DNA from: Hepsetus odoe
Taxonomy: Eukaryota; Chordata; Actinopteri; Characiformes; Hepsetidae
Length of the DNA: 64,000 nucleotides
Direction of reading: 5' to 3'
Assembly: GCA_017165825.1 (NCBI GenBank)
Contig: CM029386.1
Coordinates: 7,179,582-7,243,581 of the forward strand
Part shown: piece by piece, positions 18,070 to 29,529 of the stretch
How the letters are laid out: the number at the start of each line of letters is the position of its first letter
Position numbering within the stretch: position 1 is the stretch's first letter
The notes under the pieces: generated by a model
The model's database searches: none
Seen by the model: the letters and a program-made list of their open reading frames with translations, nothing else
Told to the model about the DNA's origin: nothing
Translations under genes and position numbers: made by a program

Positions 18070-18832
18070 GAACAAAAGAGCTCAGCAGCAGTATTGGTAC
18101 TGGTCACTTTTTCATTTTTTCAAAATGTCTCTGAATCACTTGGCCAGTCAAATATTTTTTGGCACAAATGCTATTAATGTGTGTCATTGTACTTTTTTGT
18201 AAATAAAAATAAACTTCAAATAGTGCTAAACTTAATAATTTAAGCATTTTAGCAGATCTGCTTTGATCAAATACATCTGACAAGCGCTTCTGAATGCTAG
18301 ACTTCTAGATTTCCTGACACTGCAACAATGCATAAAAAGGTATCCAGCAGTGGCCTGTACTTTCACAGCTCATGGAAATCACAAATGAACTTCCTCCTCC
18401 CATAAAATTAAGGTAACTTCATTGTAAATTTGTGGTGGTAAAATGAGGCAAGTAAGGTTCAAAGAAGTGTTTTCCCTGTTGCTTTTAACATGCAGCAAAA
18501 TCTGCTAAAGAACTCTTACAAAGCTATTAAATGCTTTAGTGTTACCACTTGACTTCATTAATCAAGTAAAATAACCAAACTTCTTGGAAAAAGAAAATAA
18601 AAACCTGGTCATTCTAAAAGCCATGAATACCAATGATAATTTCCAAATGACTCCTTTTCAACTCCCCTTCAAGCATCTTTCCAACATTAAACTATGCCAT
18701 GTTTGAGACAAAGTCATTTGTGCATAATACATTGTCTGTATTGGCAATCTGTTTCAAGATCATGACTCACAGAAACTGAACATCTGAAACGAAAAATTAT
18801 ATTTTTTATATAAAAAAAAACAAAAAAACAAA

Positions 18833-18837
<5 letters not shown>
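18070..18837. other. Unassigned AT-rich DNA
   Basis: No gene, RNA or transposon is recognised. It is presumably host sequence next to the mariner insertion. Confidence 0.5.

Positions 18838-18892
<55 letters not shown>
18838..18892. repeat. (TA)n microsatellite
   Basis: About 27 TA units directly abutting the end of a Tc1-type MITE. Confidence 0.97.
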
Positions 18893-18897
<5 letters not shown>

Positions 18898-19406
18898 GTG
18901 CAAATAGGAAGGTGTAGTAATGTTGTATCTAAAGAATGCTTTCAAAATGGAAGTGTTAATCATCATTTTCATCAATCAACAAAATGTAGTGAATGAACAA
19001 AAGAGAAATCTAAATCAATAAATATTCTGGTGTGACCGCCCTTTGCCTTTCAAAACAGCATCAGTTCTTCAGGTACACTTGCACACAGTTTTTGAAGGAA
19101 CCTTGATGCAGAAGCTGTTCCAAACATGATCAGTGACATTGATGATCATTACACCTGTTTGCAAAAACTGCTGATCATACAATCGACTCATAATCCGTAC
19201 AAAATCCCTGACTTTGTTCAAGGTACTCTATAAGAATTGATGCTGGTTTTAAGGCAAAAGTAGTAACACCAAATATTGATTTGATTTAGATTTTTCTTTT
19301 CTTCGCTCACTTTGCATTTTGTAAATTGATAAAAATAAACAATCATTACTTATATTTCTGAAAGCATTCTTTGTTTACAGCATTTTTCACACCTGCTTAA
19401 AACTTT

Positions 19407-19410
<4 letters not shown>
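18893..19410. mobile_element. Tc1-type MITE, copy A
   Basis: Begins AGTACTGTGCAAA, contains AAGAATGCTTTCAAAATGG and CAAATATTGATTTGATTTAG, and ends CACCTGCTTAAAACTTTTG. It shares these blocks with copies at 56195-56746 and 58733-59272. It keeps only non-coding remains and lies between two (TA)n arrays. Confidence 0.85.

Positions 19411-19469
<59 letters not shown>
19409..19469. repeat. (TA)n microsatellite
   Basis: About 30 TA units at the right end of MITE copy A. Confidence 0.97.
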
Positions 19470-19472
<3 letters not shown>

Positions 19473-19689
19473 AGCCTCATTGCCTTCTAGTGAGGCCCAG
19501 CATCTGGGAAAAACCTAATAACTATTGTTCTTATCAGACTATATACAACAGGACAAATATTATTTTAAATATGGTTGTTCCACACTAGTTTGTTGGGAGA
19601 GCAAAGGTTTACAAGGTAAACAGCCATTCATGGAAAAATCCAAAATCAACGTAAATTAGACTAAGCTGCATGAAATTTCTCTAAACTAG

Positions 19690-19855
19690 ACATATGTCCC
19701 GTTTTGCAGTGCTCTGCCCTGACTGGGCACATCTGGTGCCATATGTCACCAAGTGTGCTTCATTAGTCTAAAGGTATATAGATCCCCGTGAGTTAGGATA
19801 AAGCCCATCATCATTGTTCATCTTATGGGTGAGTATTGTGTTTGGTTAATGTTTG
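19690..19855 (+). mobile_element. Fragment of a cargo-LTR family LTR
   Basis: GTGCTCTGCCCTGACTGGGC, a decayed counterpart of the LTR inverted-repeat arm, is followed by CACCAAGTGTGCTTCATTAG, where intact LTRs read CACAGGTGTGCTTCATTGG. Ends are unclear. Confidence 0.5.
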
Positions 19856-20034
19856 TGAAAGTTAAAAGTGAACGTGACTATTCTTGTCATTGTGAAACGC
19901 AGCACAGCACAACACAACAAAATTCAACCTCTGCGTTTCACCCATACACACACATGCAGCAGGGGCAACTGTTTAAAGTGCCTGGAAAGCAGTGACAGGT
20001 ACTGTACCTTGCTCAAGGTACCTTGCTTTGTAGG
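19856..20034 (-). mobile_element. tRNA-derived SINE (family A), head missing
   Basis: Minus-strand tail and core are present (CTTGTCATTGTGAAACGCAG ... CCTTGCTCAAGGTACC). The tRNA-like head is lost. Confidence 0.78.
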
Positions 20035-20390
20035 GATTCGCTGTGCCACACCCTTGACTCTGGCTAGCTGCTCTGAACCCTCAGCAGGGACTGGTTGCCC
20101 TGTTTTTCCAGAGTGACTAATCCCCCTTGTGGTCACTTCACCATCGTTCTCTGTCCAGTTCACCCCTGAGACCCCAGTGCAGACAGCACCCCCTGCCACT
20201 CGAGAGGACAGCAGCCTTTTCCTGTTGGACACCTGACAGCTGACTGGCTTCGTGCATACGTGTCAAATCTGGGTATGAGATCTGACTCTGAATGTCCCCT
20301 TCCATGGCCGGTCCTTCAGTGTACCCTTTCATGGCTGGCGAATGCTGGTGACAGCCTGGGGAAAGAAACTGTTCCTGTGTTATGATATTG
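20035..20390. other. Unassigned moderately GC-rich DNA
   Basis: Richer in GC than its surroundings, with short open frames on the minus strand. It may be the 3' untranslated part of the adjoining LINE or another element. I cannot assign it. Confidence 0.35.
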
Positions 20391-20391
20391 A

Positions 20392-20745
20392 TCACTGGTT
20401 CAATGGTAGGGCGTTTGTGATTCTATAGAACCTGCCTGAGGGCAGCAGTTCAAAAAGGTTGTGCCCAAAGTATGAGCAACCCATGATGGTTCTGCTTGCC
20501 TTCCATTTTCTGGTTCTTGAACAATAAAAAGTGATCAGGGAGACATCTTGCTGTTCGCTTAAAGCTGTCTTAACCAAGACTAAACTGAACCAGACTGTAA
20601 TGGAAGCACAAAGGACAGATTCAATGACTGATGTGTAGAACTGGCGTAGCTCCTTTGGCAACTCAAGCTTCCTCATTTGACACAAAAAGTACATCCTTAA
20701 CTGAGCCTTCCTGAATATGGAATTGATGTTGGACTCCCACTTCAA
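20392..20745 (-). pseudogene. LINE reverse transcriptase C-terminal remnant
   Basis: 117 codons beginning inside the RT thumb region (MKWESNINSIFRKAQLRMYF) and running through FYTSVIESVLCASITVWFS to HNLFELLPSGRFYRITNALP, the usual end of the conserved C-terminal domain in L2/Rex1-type LINEs. A short internal frameshifted patch (SEQQDVSLITFYCSRTRKWK) replaces conserved residues. The upstream RT lies beyond the SINE. Non-functional. Confidence 0.78.
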
Positions 20746-20798
20746 GCCTCAGGAGATGGTGGTTCCCAAGAACTTAAAGGAATCAACAACTGTTGTTG

Positions 20799-21050
20799 GG
20801 GCAGTGGTGGCCTAGTGGTTAGGGAGTTGGCACTGGATTGGAAGATTGTGGGTTAGATTCCCTCACCAGTAGGTTGCCCCGAGGTACCCTTGAGCAAGGT
20901 ACCGTCCCTGTCACTGATCCCCAGGCGCTTTCATAGCTGCCCACTTCTGCACAGTGTTTGCATGTGTTAAATGCAGAGGTCCAGTTTCGTTGTGGTTCGT
21001 TGTGCTGTGACCTAGCAATGACAAGAATTTTTCACTTTTACTTCACTTTC
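20799..21050 (+). mobile_element. tRNA-derived SINE (family A)
   Basis: Head GGGGCAGTGGTGGCCTAGTG, core GTTGCCCCGAGGTACCC, tail AATGCAGAGGTCCAGTTTCG. It is inserted in the LINE fragment 20391-21475. Confidence 0.88.
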
Positions 21051-21475
21051 AACTGCCACAGGGCTGTTTAATTTTGTAAGGAGAGGTAGTGGTATGGGGT
21101 GCTTCCTAAAGTCAGTCATCTCAACAGTTCTGAGCATGTTTAACTTCAAGTTGTTTTCCCTACACCAGAGGACCAGCTGTTTAATCTCCTGTCAATATAC
21201 ACACTATTGCCACACAATTATACTCATTGCCATTTCATTTGAGACAGATGACTGTGGTATCTTCTACAAACTTAAAGAGTTTTAGAGACAGGTCCATGGA
21301 CTGTAGGTGGAGGAAGAGTAGAGCAGTGGGAAGAACCAGTGCTGACATTCCATACACCAGATGTGATTCCTCTAACCTCACCTTCTGTTTCCTGCCTGTC
21401 AGAGAGCTTTTGATTCACTGACAGCTCAAGTAGTTGTAGGGTCCACTGGGATGAGTGAGCCTTTTTGATCTCCAA

Positions 21476-23084
21476 CTTAGGCTGTTTAATTTAGACAATC
21501 TATTTTAGACTTGGTTGAGATTGAAAGTTAATGAAATTATTATTTTTAAATAATGGTTAGACATGCTAAATTTGCTAAATTGGATTTGTGGACATGCTCA
21601 CTTTTACTAGTATTAATCTTCAAAATATGGACCAGGTGTCTATGCCTCTGTAGGCTTAATATAAAGACGTTGCATTAAATATGTAATGTTTTGCATGTTT
21701 GTGGAAATTTTCTATTTATGTAATAATTAAAAAAAAATTCAATATATATTTGATACATTGTAATGAAACATGAAGCCACAGTTACATTTTCAGTTTCAAG
21801 TATTTTGTTAATAAATCATTACAGTGCACTGAATATACTGCAGTTTATTTTCTGAACTTATTAACATGGACTAATTGTTTTCAAAAATTAACAGCCATTT
21901 AAATGATGAACTGGTTTTCGTTGTGCATTATATCTCATTTATCTACATGTGCAAACAATTTAAATTATGTAACATAGATTAATTAGATTTCTGCAAGTGC
22001 AAAATACAAAATCTCAGAATCCAAAGTAACCTGTGGGGGTGAGAGAGTTCCTTTGTTAGCACTGATGATACATTTTATGTCTTAAATGTAATAATAATTA
22101 GAAAAAAAGACTCTTTCTTCTCCTTATAAGAAGCAAGCATAAAACAACCCCCCAGGCCAATAGTTTTTTCCTTCTTTTTGAACTAGCAGAAATTCCTATC
22201 CATGGTAGCTGAATTCTTCTTCCATGATAAACTGTGGTCTGTATAGTAAAGAAGCTGCACACAGAGATTAGGTTGAGTTCTAGAGTATTACTTTAACTCA
22301 TTCGTTAATTACAGTAACCTGAGACTAAAACGATTGGGTGCAGCTTTTAACAGGCTCCAGAGCAATGTTTGAAAACAGAAAAAGAATAAAAAATGGAGAG
22401 AAACAGAAAGAAAATGATATGTGCTAATCACGCAGAGAGGCAGCAAATCCTTCACCTCTTTATCATGTACACAGTGGGGCTTTACTGACATTAAGCACCA
22501 TCACTGTCAGCCTCTCAACAGGGAGACACTATCTATCACCCTGTTCCAGAACTATCTCAATCACCTCCATTTCGTTTTTCTATCACTGTCTCTTCTCCTC
22601 TCTTCCCACCCCCTCTTCTCTTCTGTTTCCTCTACTCATCCAGACCACTGATAAAAGAAAATTCAATTTTTCCATGCTCTTTATAGCATCTGAAGAGGAA
22701 AATAGCGCAGATTTATTGTGCCATATAAAAGATAAGAGTGCTAGTCTGACAAAGGTCAGGTTGGCATGACATTGGAGCAGACTGATGGGGCAGTGAAGGT
22801 CACACAGATGAAGGATGAGTTCAGGTTTGTGGAAATGACACAGCTACAGCTTTAAAGTTTAACTGGATCACCTCAATCCCGCTTTTTCAATTCACTAGAT
22901 TTTTTTTTTAAAGCAGATTTTAGACTCCTTTGCTGCATTTTGTCATGTTGGATACTGTAATCCTGGTTTCTTTAAAAAGTATAAAGGTGAAGTGCAGAAT
23001 GTCAATGTTCCTATTCTGAACACTTTTGGGGTGGTGGTAGGGAAATGGGGCTAGGGGCTCTTACATCCAGGGTTGAAACAACAC
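21476..23084. other. Unassigned, probably unique host DNA
   Basis: No gene or repeat family is recognised in 1.6 kb. The stretch at about 22260-22560 is less AT-rich and free of simple repeats. Confidence 0.45.
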
Positions 23085-23330
23085 CATTATTTGAAATGAG
23101 CAAATGTCAAGATCACTGTCAAATATTGATAAAACTTTTGATAAAAAACGAATTTATTTCCTTCCAAAGTTGCATACATTTTTTTCACCAAGCTCTCGTA
23201 GAGATGATGGGAGAGTTGAACTACTGTGCAAGTTCTTCTCCAGCACATCCCAAAGATTCTCATTGGGGTTAAGATCTGACCTCTGTGGTGGACAATTAAT
23301 AAATAACTTGTTGCCAGCTGAAACATAGCC
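23085..23330 (-). pseudogene. Tc1/mariner transposase C-terminal remnant
   Basis: Minus-strand frame contains CPPQRSDLNPNENLWDVLEK followed by NLHSSSTLPSSLRELGEK, the end of a Tc1/mariner-type catalytic domain with the DLNPxEN motif. The rest of the transposase and the inverted ends are not recognised here. Confidence 0.7.
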
Positions 23331-23339
23331 ATCCATCTG

Positions 23340-24129
23340 TAACTGGTGGACTTCTGTGTCATGTAGTTTTACAGACGGGACACGGGAATCTCCTTGGAAT
23401 TTATCTCCTTTTATTCTGACAGTACACAACAAAGACAAACGCCTACAAATAAGTATTGCGCCCACTCCAGCTCTTCTCTCTCAGGGGAATTGTAGAAAAA
23501 GGGAGGGGCCAAGGAGGATTCGCAAATTTATAGAGGCATACCACAGAAGAAGACGAGGATAAGGTGTGGCTCTAATTAATAATAAGTGCAACTACAGGCT
23601 TGGAGGTCCTCACAGTCAAGTAGAACAGGAACAGTTTGGGATTTAAAACAGATTTTGTGTGATTATAACAATACTATATGACCCAGTTACAATCACCCCA
23701 AGAATTACACAAAATCCCAAAAATACAAACAAACAAAAAAACAAAACATACTCATAAATAAACTGGCCACTAACAAATTCACATCACAGATACAGTGAAT
23801 TAGACCTGCAATAAAGCTTCCACCAAAGAGGATAAGGGGCTGGGGACCTGCTTGGCACCTAGCAGAATCCCAGGACACTCTATAAATAAAATGAGGTGCC
23901 TTTTACACCACACAAACTGGCCATAATACCACAAAACAATCAGTACTCACAGGCTAATAAAAAAAATCCTGTGACTGAATTATACAGTTCTAAAAACAAG
24001 GGCAATTGGCAAAATACAATGACAGACAAATTCACAAATCCACAGCTGAACGAACAGGTTCGAAACCAAGGAGTGGTTCAAGCTGAGTCATCAATTGAAT
24101 CAGTGGACTGTATCATCTGTGTGAGAGAA
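23340..24129. other. Candidate 3' LTR region of the gypsy element, otherwise unassigned
   Basis: On the minus strand a TATA-like TCTATAAATTTGCG (near 23535) stands about 110 bases upstream of CAGAATAAAAGGAG (near 23415), a promoter to poly(A) arrangement expected of an LTR. No matching second LTR is found at the other end, so this remains a guess. Confidence 0.3.
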
Positions 24130-24139
24130 GTGTGAGATT

Positions 24140-24689
24140 TGCCAACACCACTAAACACCAGAAGCTCTGCAATCAGTTCACTCTACAAATTAGCTCCCAG
24201 GTCAGAGTGAATATGTACTGAGGGAAGCCATACACACAGAAGGAGCCATCCCAGAGCTTTTTAGCAACTCTCTTAGCTGTCTGGTCTTGGCATTGGAATG
24301 CATATGCCAACTTTGTGAAATGATCACATTGATCGTTGGTCATTGATCACAAGGAGATTCACAGACTTGTTGTTATTGTCCTCAGCTGACCAGAAGTCTA
24401 TGCACACAAGTTCCAATGAAGCACTAGTCTTAATACTCTCCAAAGGGGCTCTACCCACTGGCTCTGGGGTCTTGCTGAGGATACACCTGTGGCAATTTCT
24501 CACATGACTGCACACATTATTCTCCATATTATACCAGAATACATGCTGACAAGCTAGGGAGATTGTATGAGGTTGACCTTGATGACCAGCATTGTCATGA
24601 ACCCCAGACAGCACCATTTGTTTTAGGGAGTCAGGCACCACGAATGGAAATCTCTTGTGTTTGGTCAGGGGTCTCCTGCCTGAATGCAC
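24140..24689 (-). pseudogene. Ty3/gypsy integrase remnant
   Basis: N-terminal HHCC zinc-binding module: histidines in VHDNAGHQG, cysteines in NCHRC. The catalytic core begins LELVCIDFWSAEDNNN with the first aspartate. After a frame change it continues FAYAFQCQDQTAKRVAKKLW and reaches a second aspartate in IHSDLG near 24210. The core then breaks off before the glutamate. In intact elements integrase joins the cDNA to host DNA. Truncated and frameshifted. Confidence 0.85.
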
Positions 24690-24700
24690 TTGCGTTCAAC

Positions 24701-25130
24701 TTAGTGGGTAACCTTAGAGATTACTGTGTCCCCTGTTTGATGAGACAGGAGATCAGCATGGGACATCACATGAGATGCATCACAAGCAGGTGAACTGATG
24801 GAGGGTAGGTGACCAGCAAGGGATGTTGCACGCTGGCGAGAAGTGGACTCCCACTCTCTGAGGGAGGACATAAGAGAAGAGACATCATCCTTTGACATAG
24901 AAACATTAATAGCAGCAGAGACAGGAGTGCCTTGTATTGACTGAGGTTGACAAATCAAACTGAAGGCATCTTGAATGCTGGCATCTTTCACATCACAGAC
25001 TTGCTCTAACAGCCCAGAATAGGGCTCTGACAGGAGGCGTTGGGCCAAAGGTTTCACAAACGGGTCCCTACTTAGCGTGTTTTGCCAGCTTGCCAGGAAC
25101 ATATCTGATCTCAAAGCAATATGGAGCAAG
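24701..25130 (-). pseudogene. Gypsy pol linker between RNase H and integrase
   Basis: Open minus-strand frame with PFVKPLAQRLLSEPYSGLLE and MSKDDVSSLMSSLREWEST, lying between integrase and the mariner insertion, where gypsy pol has its variable linker. Assigned by position. Confidence 0.55.
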
Positions 25131-25132
25131 CT

Positions 25133-26270
25133 TACACCCTGTTCCAAATTATTATGCAGATTGTATTTAAGTGTCATAAAGATTAAATATTTTGTTTTTA
25201 AATTAAACTCATGGATGGTATTGTGTCTCAGGGCTCTTTGGATCACTGAAATTAATCTCTGAAACCTGTGATAATTAGTTTGCCAGGTGAGCCCAATTAA
25301 AGGAAAAACTACTGAAGAAGGACGTTCCACATTAATAAGCAGACCACCATTTTCAAGCAATATGGGAAAGAAAAAGGAACTCTCTGCTGCCGAAAACCGT
25401 GAAATAGTTGAATACCTTGGACAAGGTATCAAAACCATAGATATTTCACAAAAACGTAAGTGTGATCATCGTATTGTTAAGCGATTTGTGGCTGAGTCAG
25501 AGCACACACAGGTTTGTGCAGATAAAGGCACAATGAATGAGTTTTCTGCCAGACAAATACATTGGATTAAGAGAGCAGCTGCTAAAATGCCATTACAAAG
25601 CAGCAAACAGGTACTGCTGGTGCCTCTGGAGACTTGCAGTTATGCAAAAATCTTCTATTCGGTCACCACTAACCAATGCTCACAAGCAGAAATGGCTGCA
25701 GTGGGCCCAGAACTACATGAAGACTAATTTTCAATGTCTTGTTCACTGATGAGTGCTGTGCAACCCTGGATAGTCCAGATGGATGGAGTGGTGGATGGTT
25801 GGTGGACGGCCACCATGTCCCAACAAGGCTGCGACGTCAGCAAGGAGGTGGCGGAGTCATGTTTTGGGCCAGAATCATGGGGAGAGAGCTGGTCAGCCCC
25901 TTTAGGGTCCCTGAAGGTGTGAAAATGACCTCTCAAAAGTTTCTGACTGAAATGTGGAGTTTCTGACCACGTTCTTACATGCTACAAAAAGAAGAACCGT
26001 GGTTTCTGTAACAAAATCCTCTTCATGTATGACATCTTCATGCATGCATGATAACATCATTGGCTGGTATCAGCATAAAAGGAGAGAAACCCATGGTGTG
26101 GCCCCCATCCCCTGACCTCAGTCCTATTGAGAACCTTTGGAGCATCCTCAAGCAAAAGATCTGTGAGGGTGGGAGGCAGTTTACATCCAAACAGCTCTTG
26201 GAGGCTAGTCTGACATCCTGCAAAGAAATGCAAGCAGAAACTCTCCGATGTATGTAAGAGGACTGTTATC
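25133..26270 (+). mobile_element. DD37E-type Tc1/mariner element, defective
   Basis: The left end CACCCTGTTCCAAATTATTA (25137-) is the inverted terminus; the right terminus is missing. Transposase pieces are on plus. The element is embedded in the gypsy relic where RT should be. Confidence 0.82.
25363..26257 (+). pseudogene. DD37E-type transposase, frameshifted
   Basis: N-terminus 25363-25727: MGKKKELSAAENREIVEYLG, a helix-turn-helix head. The core follows in another frame (25739-25966): TDECCATLDSPDGWSGGW with the first catalytic aspartate, then GHHVPTRLRRQQGGGGVMFW. The region of the second aspartate (near 26030-26050) carries stops. The C-terminus (26048-26257) has PSPDLSPIENLWSILKQKIC with the glutamate. 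I infer a 37-residue last interval from family resemblance, because this copy is too damaged to measure it. The enzyme would have catalysed TA-targeted transposition. Confidence 0.75.
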
Positions 26271-26306
26271 AGTCCAGACAGTGGAAGCAAGTAACAATTA
26301 TTATTA

Positions 26307-26851
26307 TTATTTATTATTATCAGTAAGGTGGATGCGATGGACCAGATCCTTTGCCTCCTCACAGTCAAGTTTGTCTCTAGAGAATACATCTTGGTAAGTC
26401 AACACAAGCTCAGTCAATTTTCTCTTCCACTCATCTGACACTTCACAGCCCTCAATGTCAATATCAGCTAACCCACAGTCTATAAGGAGCTGCATAGAAG
26501 CAGGCACAGTGTCTGATGAGGGAGCGGAACTAGTATGCTGGTCACAGCAACACAAGGGAAGACGTCAGCAGTCTTGTCATTGTGGCGCAGTGTCACAGGG
26601 CTTTGTGTGGGGTTAAGAACTTTCATGGGAACCCAACAATCTCCCCACATGGGTGTTATAATGCACCCCACCATAATGTTTTTCAGTGTGGAACGGGCTG
26701 ATGTAGGTTCTACAATGACGGTGCTCCCTGGAGAGACAACAGCAGATAGTGGCAGCTTTCCCCAAAATACATAATTTTTTTGTGGCAGTAGCGTGATAGC
26801 CTGTTGCAACCCAACTGTGCCAATCTTGTCTGGCATCACAGGACCTGACAA
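26307..26851 (-). pseudogene. Gypsy pol spacer upstream of reverse transcriptase
   Basis: Two minus frames. 26480-26851 contains YVFWGKLPLSAVVSPGSTVI and NPTQSPVTLRHNDKTADVFP; 26307-26555 ends KLTELVLTYQDVFSRDKLDC and DLVHRIHLTDNNK. The latter is the typical lead-in (YxDVFS ... HxI) directly before gypsy RT, but the RT never starts because the mariner element follows. Confidence 0.72.
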
Positions 26852-26970
26852 TCACAAGATACAGCTCAGCAACTGCAGAAAGTCTTCTTGGAGTTAACAA
26901 GCTCCCAGTACTTAGTATCATCCTTCATTTTCTGAATGATGGGCTGTAGCACATTGCTCCCCACAATGAG

Positions 26971-27237
26971 TTAATCTCTTTGTCCAGGAACCACAAATGT
27001 TGGCAAAGCAAACCCAGACCCATAAATTTCAATATCAATAAATTTCAATGAGTTGTAGATGAATTTGGGTTGTGTGAGAAGGCCACCACAGCCAACTAGC
27101 ACCATATTTTCTGGAACATGCTGTGGAATCAAAACACCAGCAGCTCTCAGCTTGCTATCTGCTTCTTCACTCAATGTGCATGACATACTCCCTGAATCAA
27201 ACATCCCTCTCAGAGAGCACTGGCCACTGACAGACAC
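26971..27237 (-). pseudogene. Gypsy aspartic protease remnant
   Basis: 88 codons with RGMFDSGSMSCTLSEEADSK. FDSGS is the active-site region, with Ser where many relatives have Thr. A glycine-rich GCGGLLTQP lies further on, followed by a beta-strand-like IDIEIYGSGFALPTFVV. Retroelement proteases act as dimers to cut gag-pol. The fold appears mostly present, but the surrounding polyprotein is broken. Confidence 0.75.
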
Positions 27238-27588
27238 TGGAGCTTAAAACACTGGAGCTTAAAAGCTCACTCGCTCCTTCAACTCTTTGTGACCCTACAA
27301 TAATGGTCTTTCCTTTAGGGTGGCTATTGCAGCTGTTAACATATATGGTTTGCGGGTCCATCGTACTTGTGAGGGTTTCCTCAACTCTGCCCATGGTGCC
27401 CCTCTTCCTGCATGGGCTAGTTAGTTTAAAGCTGCATTGGTGGGAGAAAGCACTGATATGTTCGGGATTTGGTAGGTCCGTGGGCATTCACACCTCTTGT
27501 TTCCAGGATCAAAGCAGTTATGGCATAGCTTGTACAATCTGGTACAAAGCATGGGTCATGGGGTCATATGAGCTGCAAACTCTACATG

Positions 27589-28866
27589 TCAGATGATGAG
27601 CACTGCAATGGCCATGAGAATGTCTGGGCTGTGGGGATCACTTATGACTACCATCACTACCATCTGTTGGGTACCTGGCTCAGCTGCTGGAGGGCTGATA
27701 ACTGAAGGAGATGGGAGTGTGACGTGAGCAGGAGACAAGAGAGGAGAAACAGAGGGTCGTTCCACACTTCCCATTCCACCAGAAAAGTGAGGCTGACATG
27801 TGGAAGGGACAGAGGGTATAGGATGGGGGGTAGGATTGTGTGTTACTGGGACAGCTTGGGTAGCACATGGGTGCGACTGGCAGTGAATAGCAACAGGACG
27901 CTGATACGGCTCAGTCAAACATATTGTATTTTGAGACCACACACTAGATTGTTTCACCTTCCTCACATAGCTGTCTAGATGCTTTTGAACCTCAGCTGCA
28001 GTCCACTCCTCAGAAGCCTTCAGTTAGAAAGACAAAGGGAGACTGGGATCAGGACAGTTAAGAAACATCGAGACAATTTCACTGCTGGGGTCTTCCACCA
28101 GCTTTCCCCTTCTGCAGAGACACTCATCAGCAGCATCGATAGACTTATTCACACGGATCCAGTAATCCATGACATTCTCTCCAGGTCGTGGCACAGTGTT
28201 GTAGAAGTCTTTTATTGGCATGCTGGAATATGTCAAATCACTGAAATTACACTGTCAAAACACAGCAGAAATAAGCTCATTCCCACTCAACTCAGGATGG
28301 CAGCATAGTGACACCTTGACCACATCTCTGGCTTTGCCGATAAGTCTAGACATTAACAGGGCAAACATTTCTTCATATGTGCCACAGGTAATACTGTGCA
28401 GATAGCATCTCATCATGTCCTCCCATTCATCGATGGTGGTCACCCTTGGAGTATGCTGGAGCTTTGGTGTCTGCCTGAACAACAACCTTTAGCTGGGACT
28501 GGTCACTGCAACTGGAGGGCACATTCTGGATAGACTGTGGCAACTGACCGGTGCATGGAGCTGATGGAGGATGCAATATTTTCCCCAGTTTGCTTTGCCA
28601 AATCAGCAACCAAGTCAACCAACATTTCAGTAGCAACAGCCTGAGTGGGTGTGTGGTGTTTCTGAGCTATGGGTGTGGAGCTAGCTGCAGGTACTATTGA
28701 CGAGTGCATCACTGACTGTGCAGACACCGACACCGGGGGCTACTGGCCTACCCCTCCCAAAACATAGTGAAGCAATCTGACGACTTCTCTCCAAACCAAA
28801 AGTCACATTGTTCCCCACATAGCATTGTTCAGGCATAGCATTACTCACAGTTTCCTTACCAGTCAT
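27589..28866 (-). pseudogene. Gypsy gag remnant
   Basis: Minus-strand pieces in order: 28681-28866 (MTGKETVSNAMPEQCYVGNN), 28503-28733, 28255-28485 (EWEDMMRCYLHSITCGTYEE, then LLMSRLIGKARDVVKVSL), 28024-28236 (YNTVPRPGENVMDYWIRVNK). The WEDMMRCYL and MDYWIRVNKS blocks are what one expects of gypsy-type capsid. A Pro/Thr/Ser-rich segment follows (27589-27966), and a CxxC pair near 27575 may be a zinc-knuckle trace. Gag would form the intracellular particle. Several frameshifts. Confidence 0.7.
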
Positions 28867-28870
28867 AGTG

Positions 28871-29529
28871 AACTGAGGAGGATAATATCATAAAGCAGTG
28901 AGAAACACACCTCACAAAAAAAAAATTATAAAAATAAAAATAAAATTTTGCATTTGTCTCCTCTCAATAAAGTAGATTGTAAAAGGCATAATTTGCCCAA
29001 CACAACCCTGGCTCAAAATGACTATTAAGTTAAATTTGTCAAAAAAATAATCAATTCAAGTCAATAATATCTGACCTAACAATATGTATGGGCGTTACCC
29101 AAGCCTTTTTATTTATTTATTTTTTCATGTACTTGCCCTTTAACCTGACACGTGAGAATGACGCCTGTGAGATACAAAAGATTTTAACTGGATATTTTTG
29201 GTTGATTCTCAGGCCCTCAGAGCAGCACATACAGACACTAAAGCCTTGGACATGATACTTAACTTTATTCATTTGCATGTACTGTTCCTACTTCAATGTA
29301 ATCTAGTCTACAAACCTTGTTTTGTCACAAAAGCACATGGAAAAAGTGAAAATACTGTGTGCAAGACTAGGATTTTTTTTCCTTCTGCAAATGGATGCTG
29401 ACACCTCTTCTTATGTTTCCTTTCACTCTTTGTCTTGTGCTCTCATTGGCACATTTCAGTTCTTTTTCAGTGCACCGGTGTTTTGAATTTGATACCTAGG
29501 CTTGCTTCTAACATTTGGAGTCTCTAGTT
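28871..29529. other. Unassigned DNA right of the gypsy element
   Basis: AT-rich. No clear 5' LTR is seen, so the gypsy element is either truncated here or its LTR is too decayed to recognise. Confidence 0.45.

Larger units (their letters stand above)
20391..21475 (-). mobile_element. LINE fragment (L2/Rex1-like), interrupted by a SINE
   Basis: Minus-strand RT pieces: a decayed FADD box (FVEDTTVICLK, near 21250), then LVLWCRENNLKLN (near 21170), then KWESNINSIFRKAQLRMYFL with the downstream C-terminal domain (20392-20745). The SINE at 20799-21050 splits it. It differs in sequence from the LINE at 5905-8476. Confidence 0.8.
24130..28870 (-). mobile_element. Decayed Ty3/gypsy LTR retrotransposon
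   Basis: In minus-strand order: gag (28866 to about 27589), aspartic protease (27237-26971), spacer (26851-26307), then a mariner insertion (25133-26270), the RNase H-integrase linker (25130-24701) and integrase (24690-24140). The gag-pro-(RT)-IN order is that of Ty3/gypsy. Reverse transcriptase and most of RNase H are absent. This is an old, broken copy. Confidence 0.85.
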
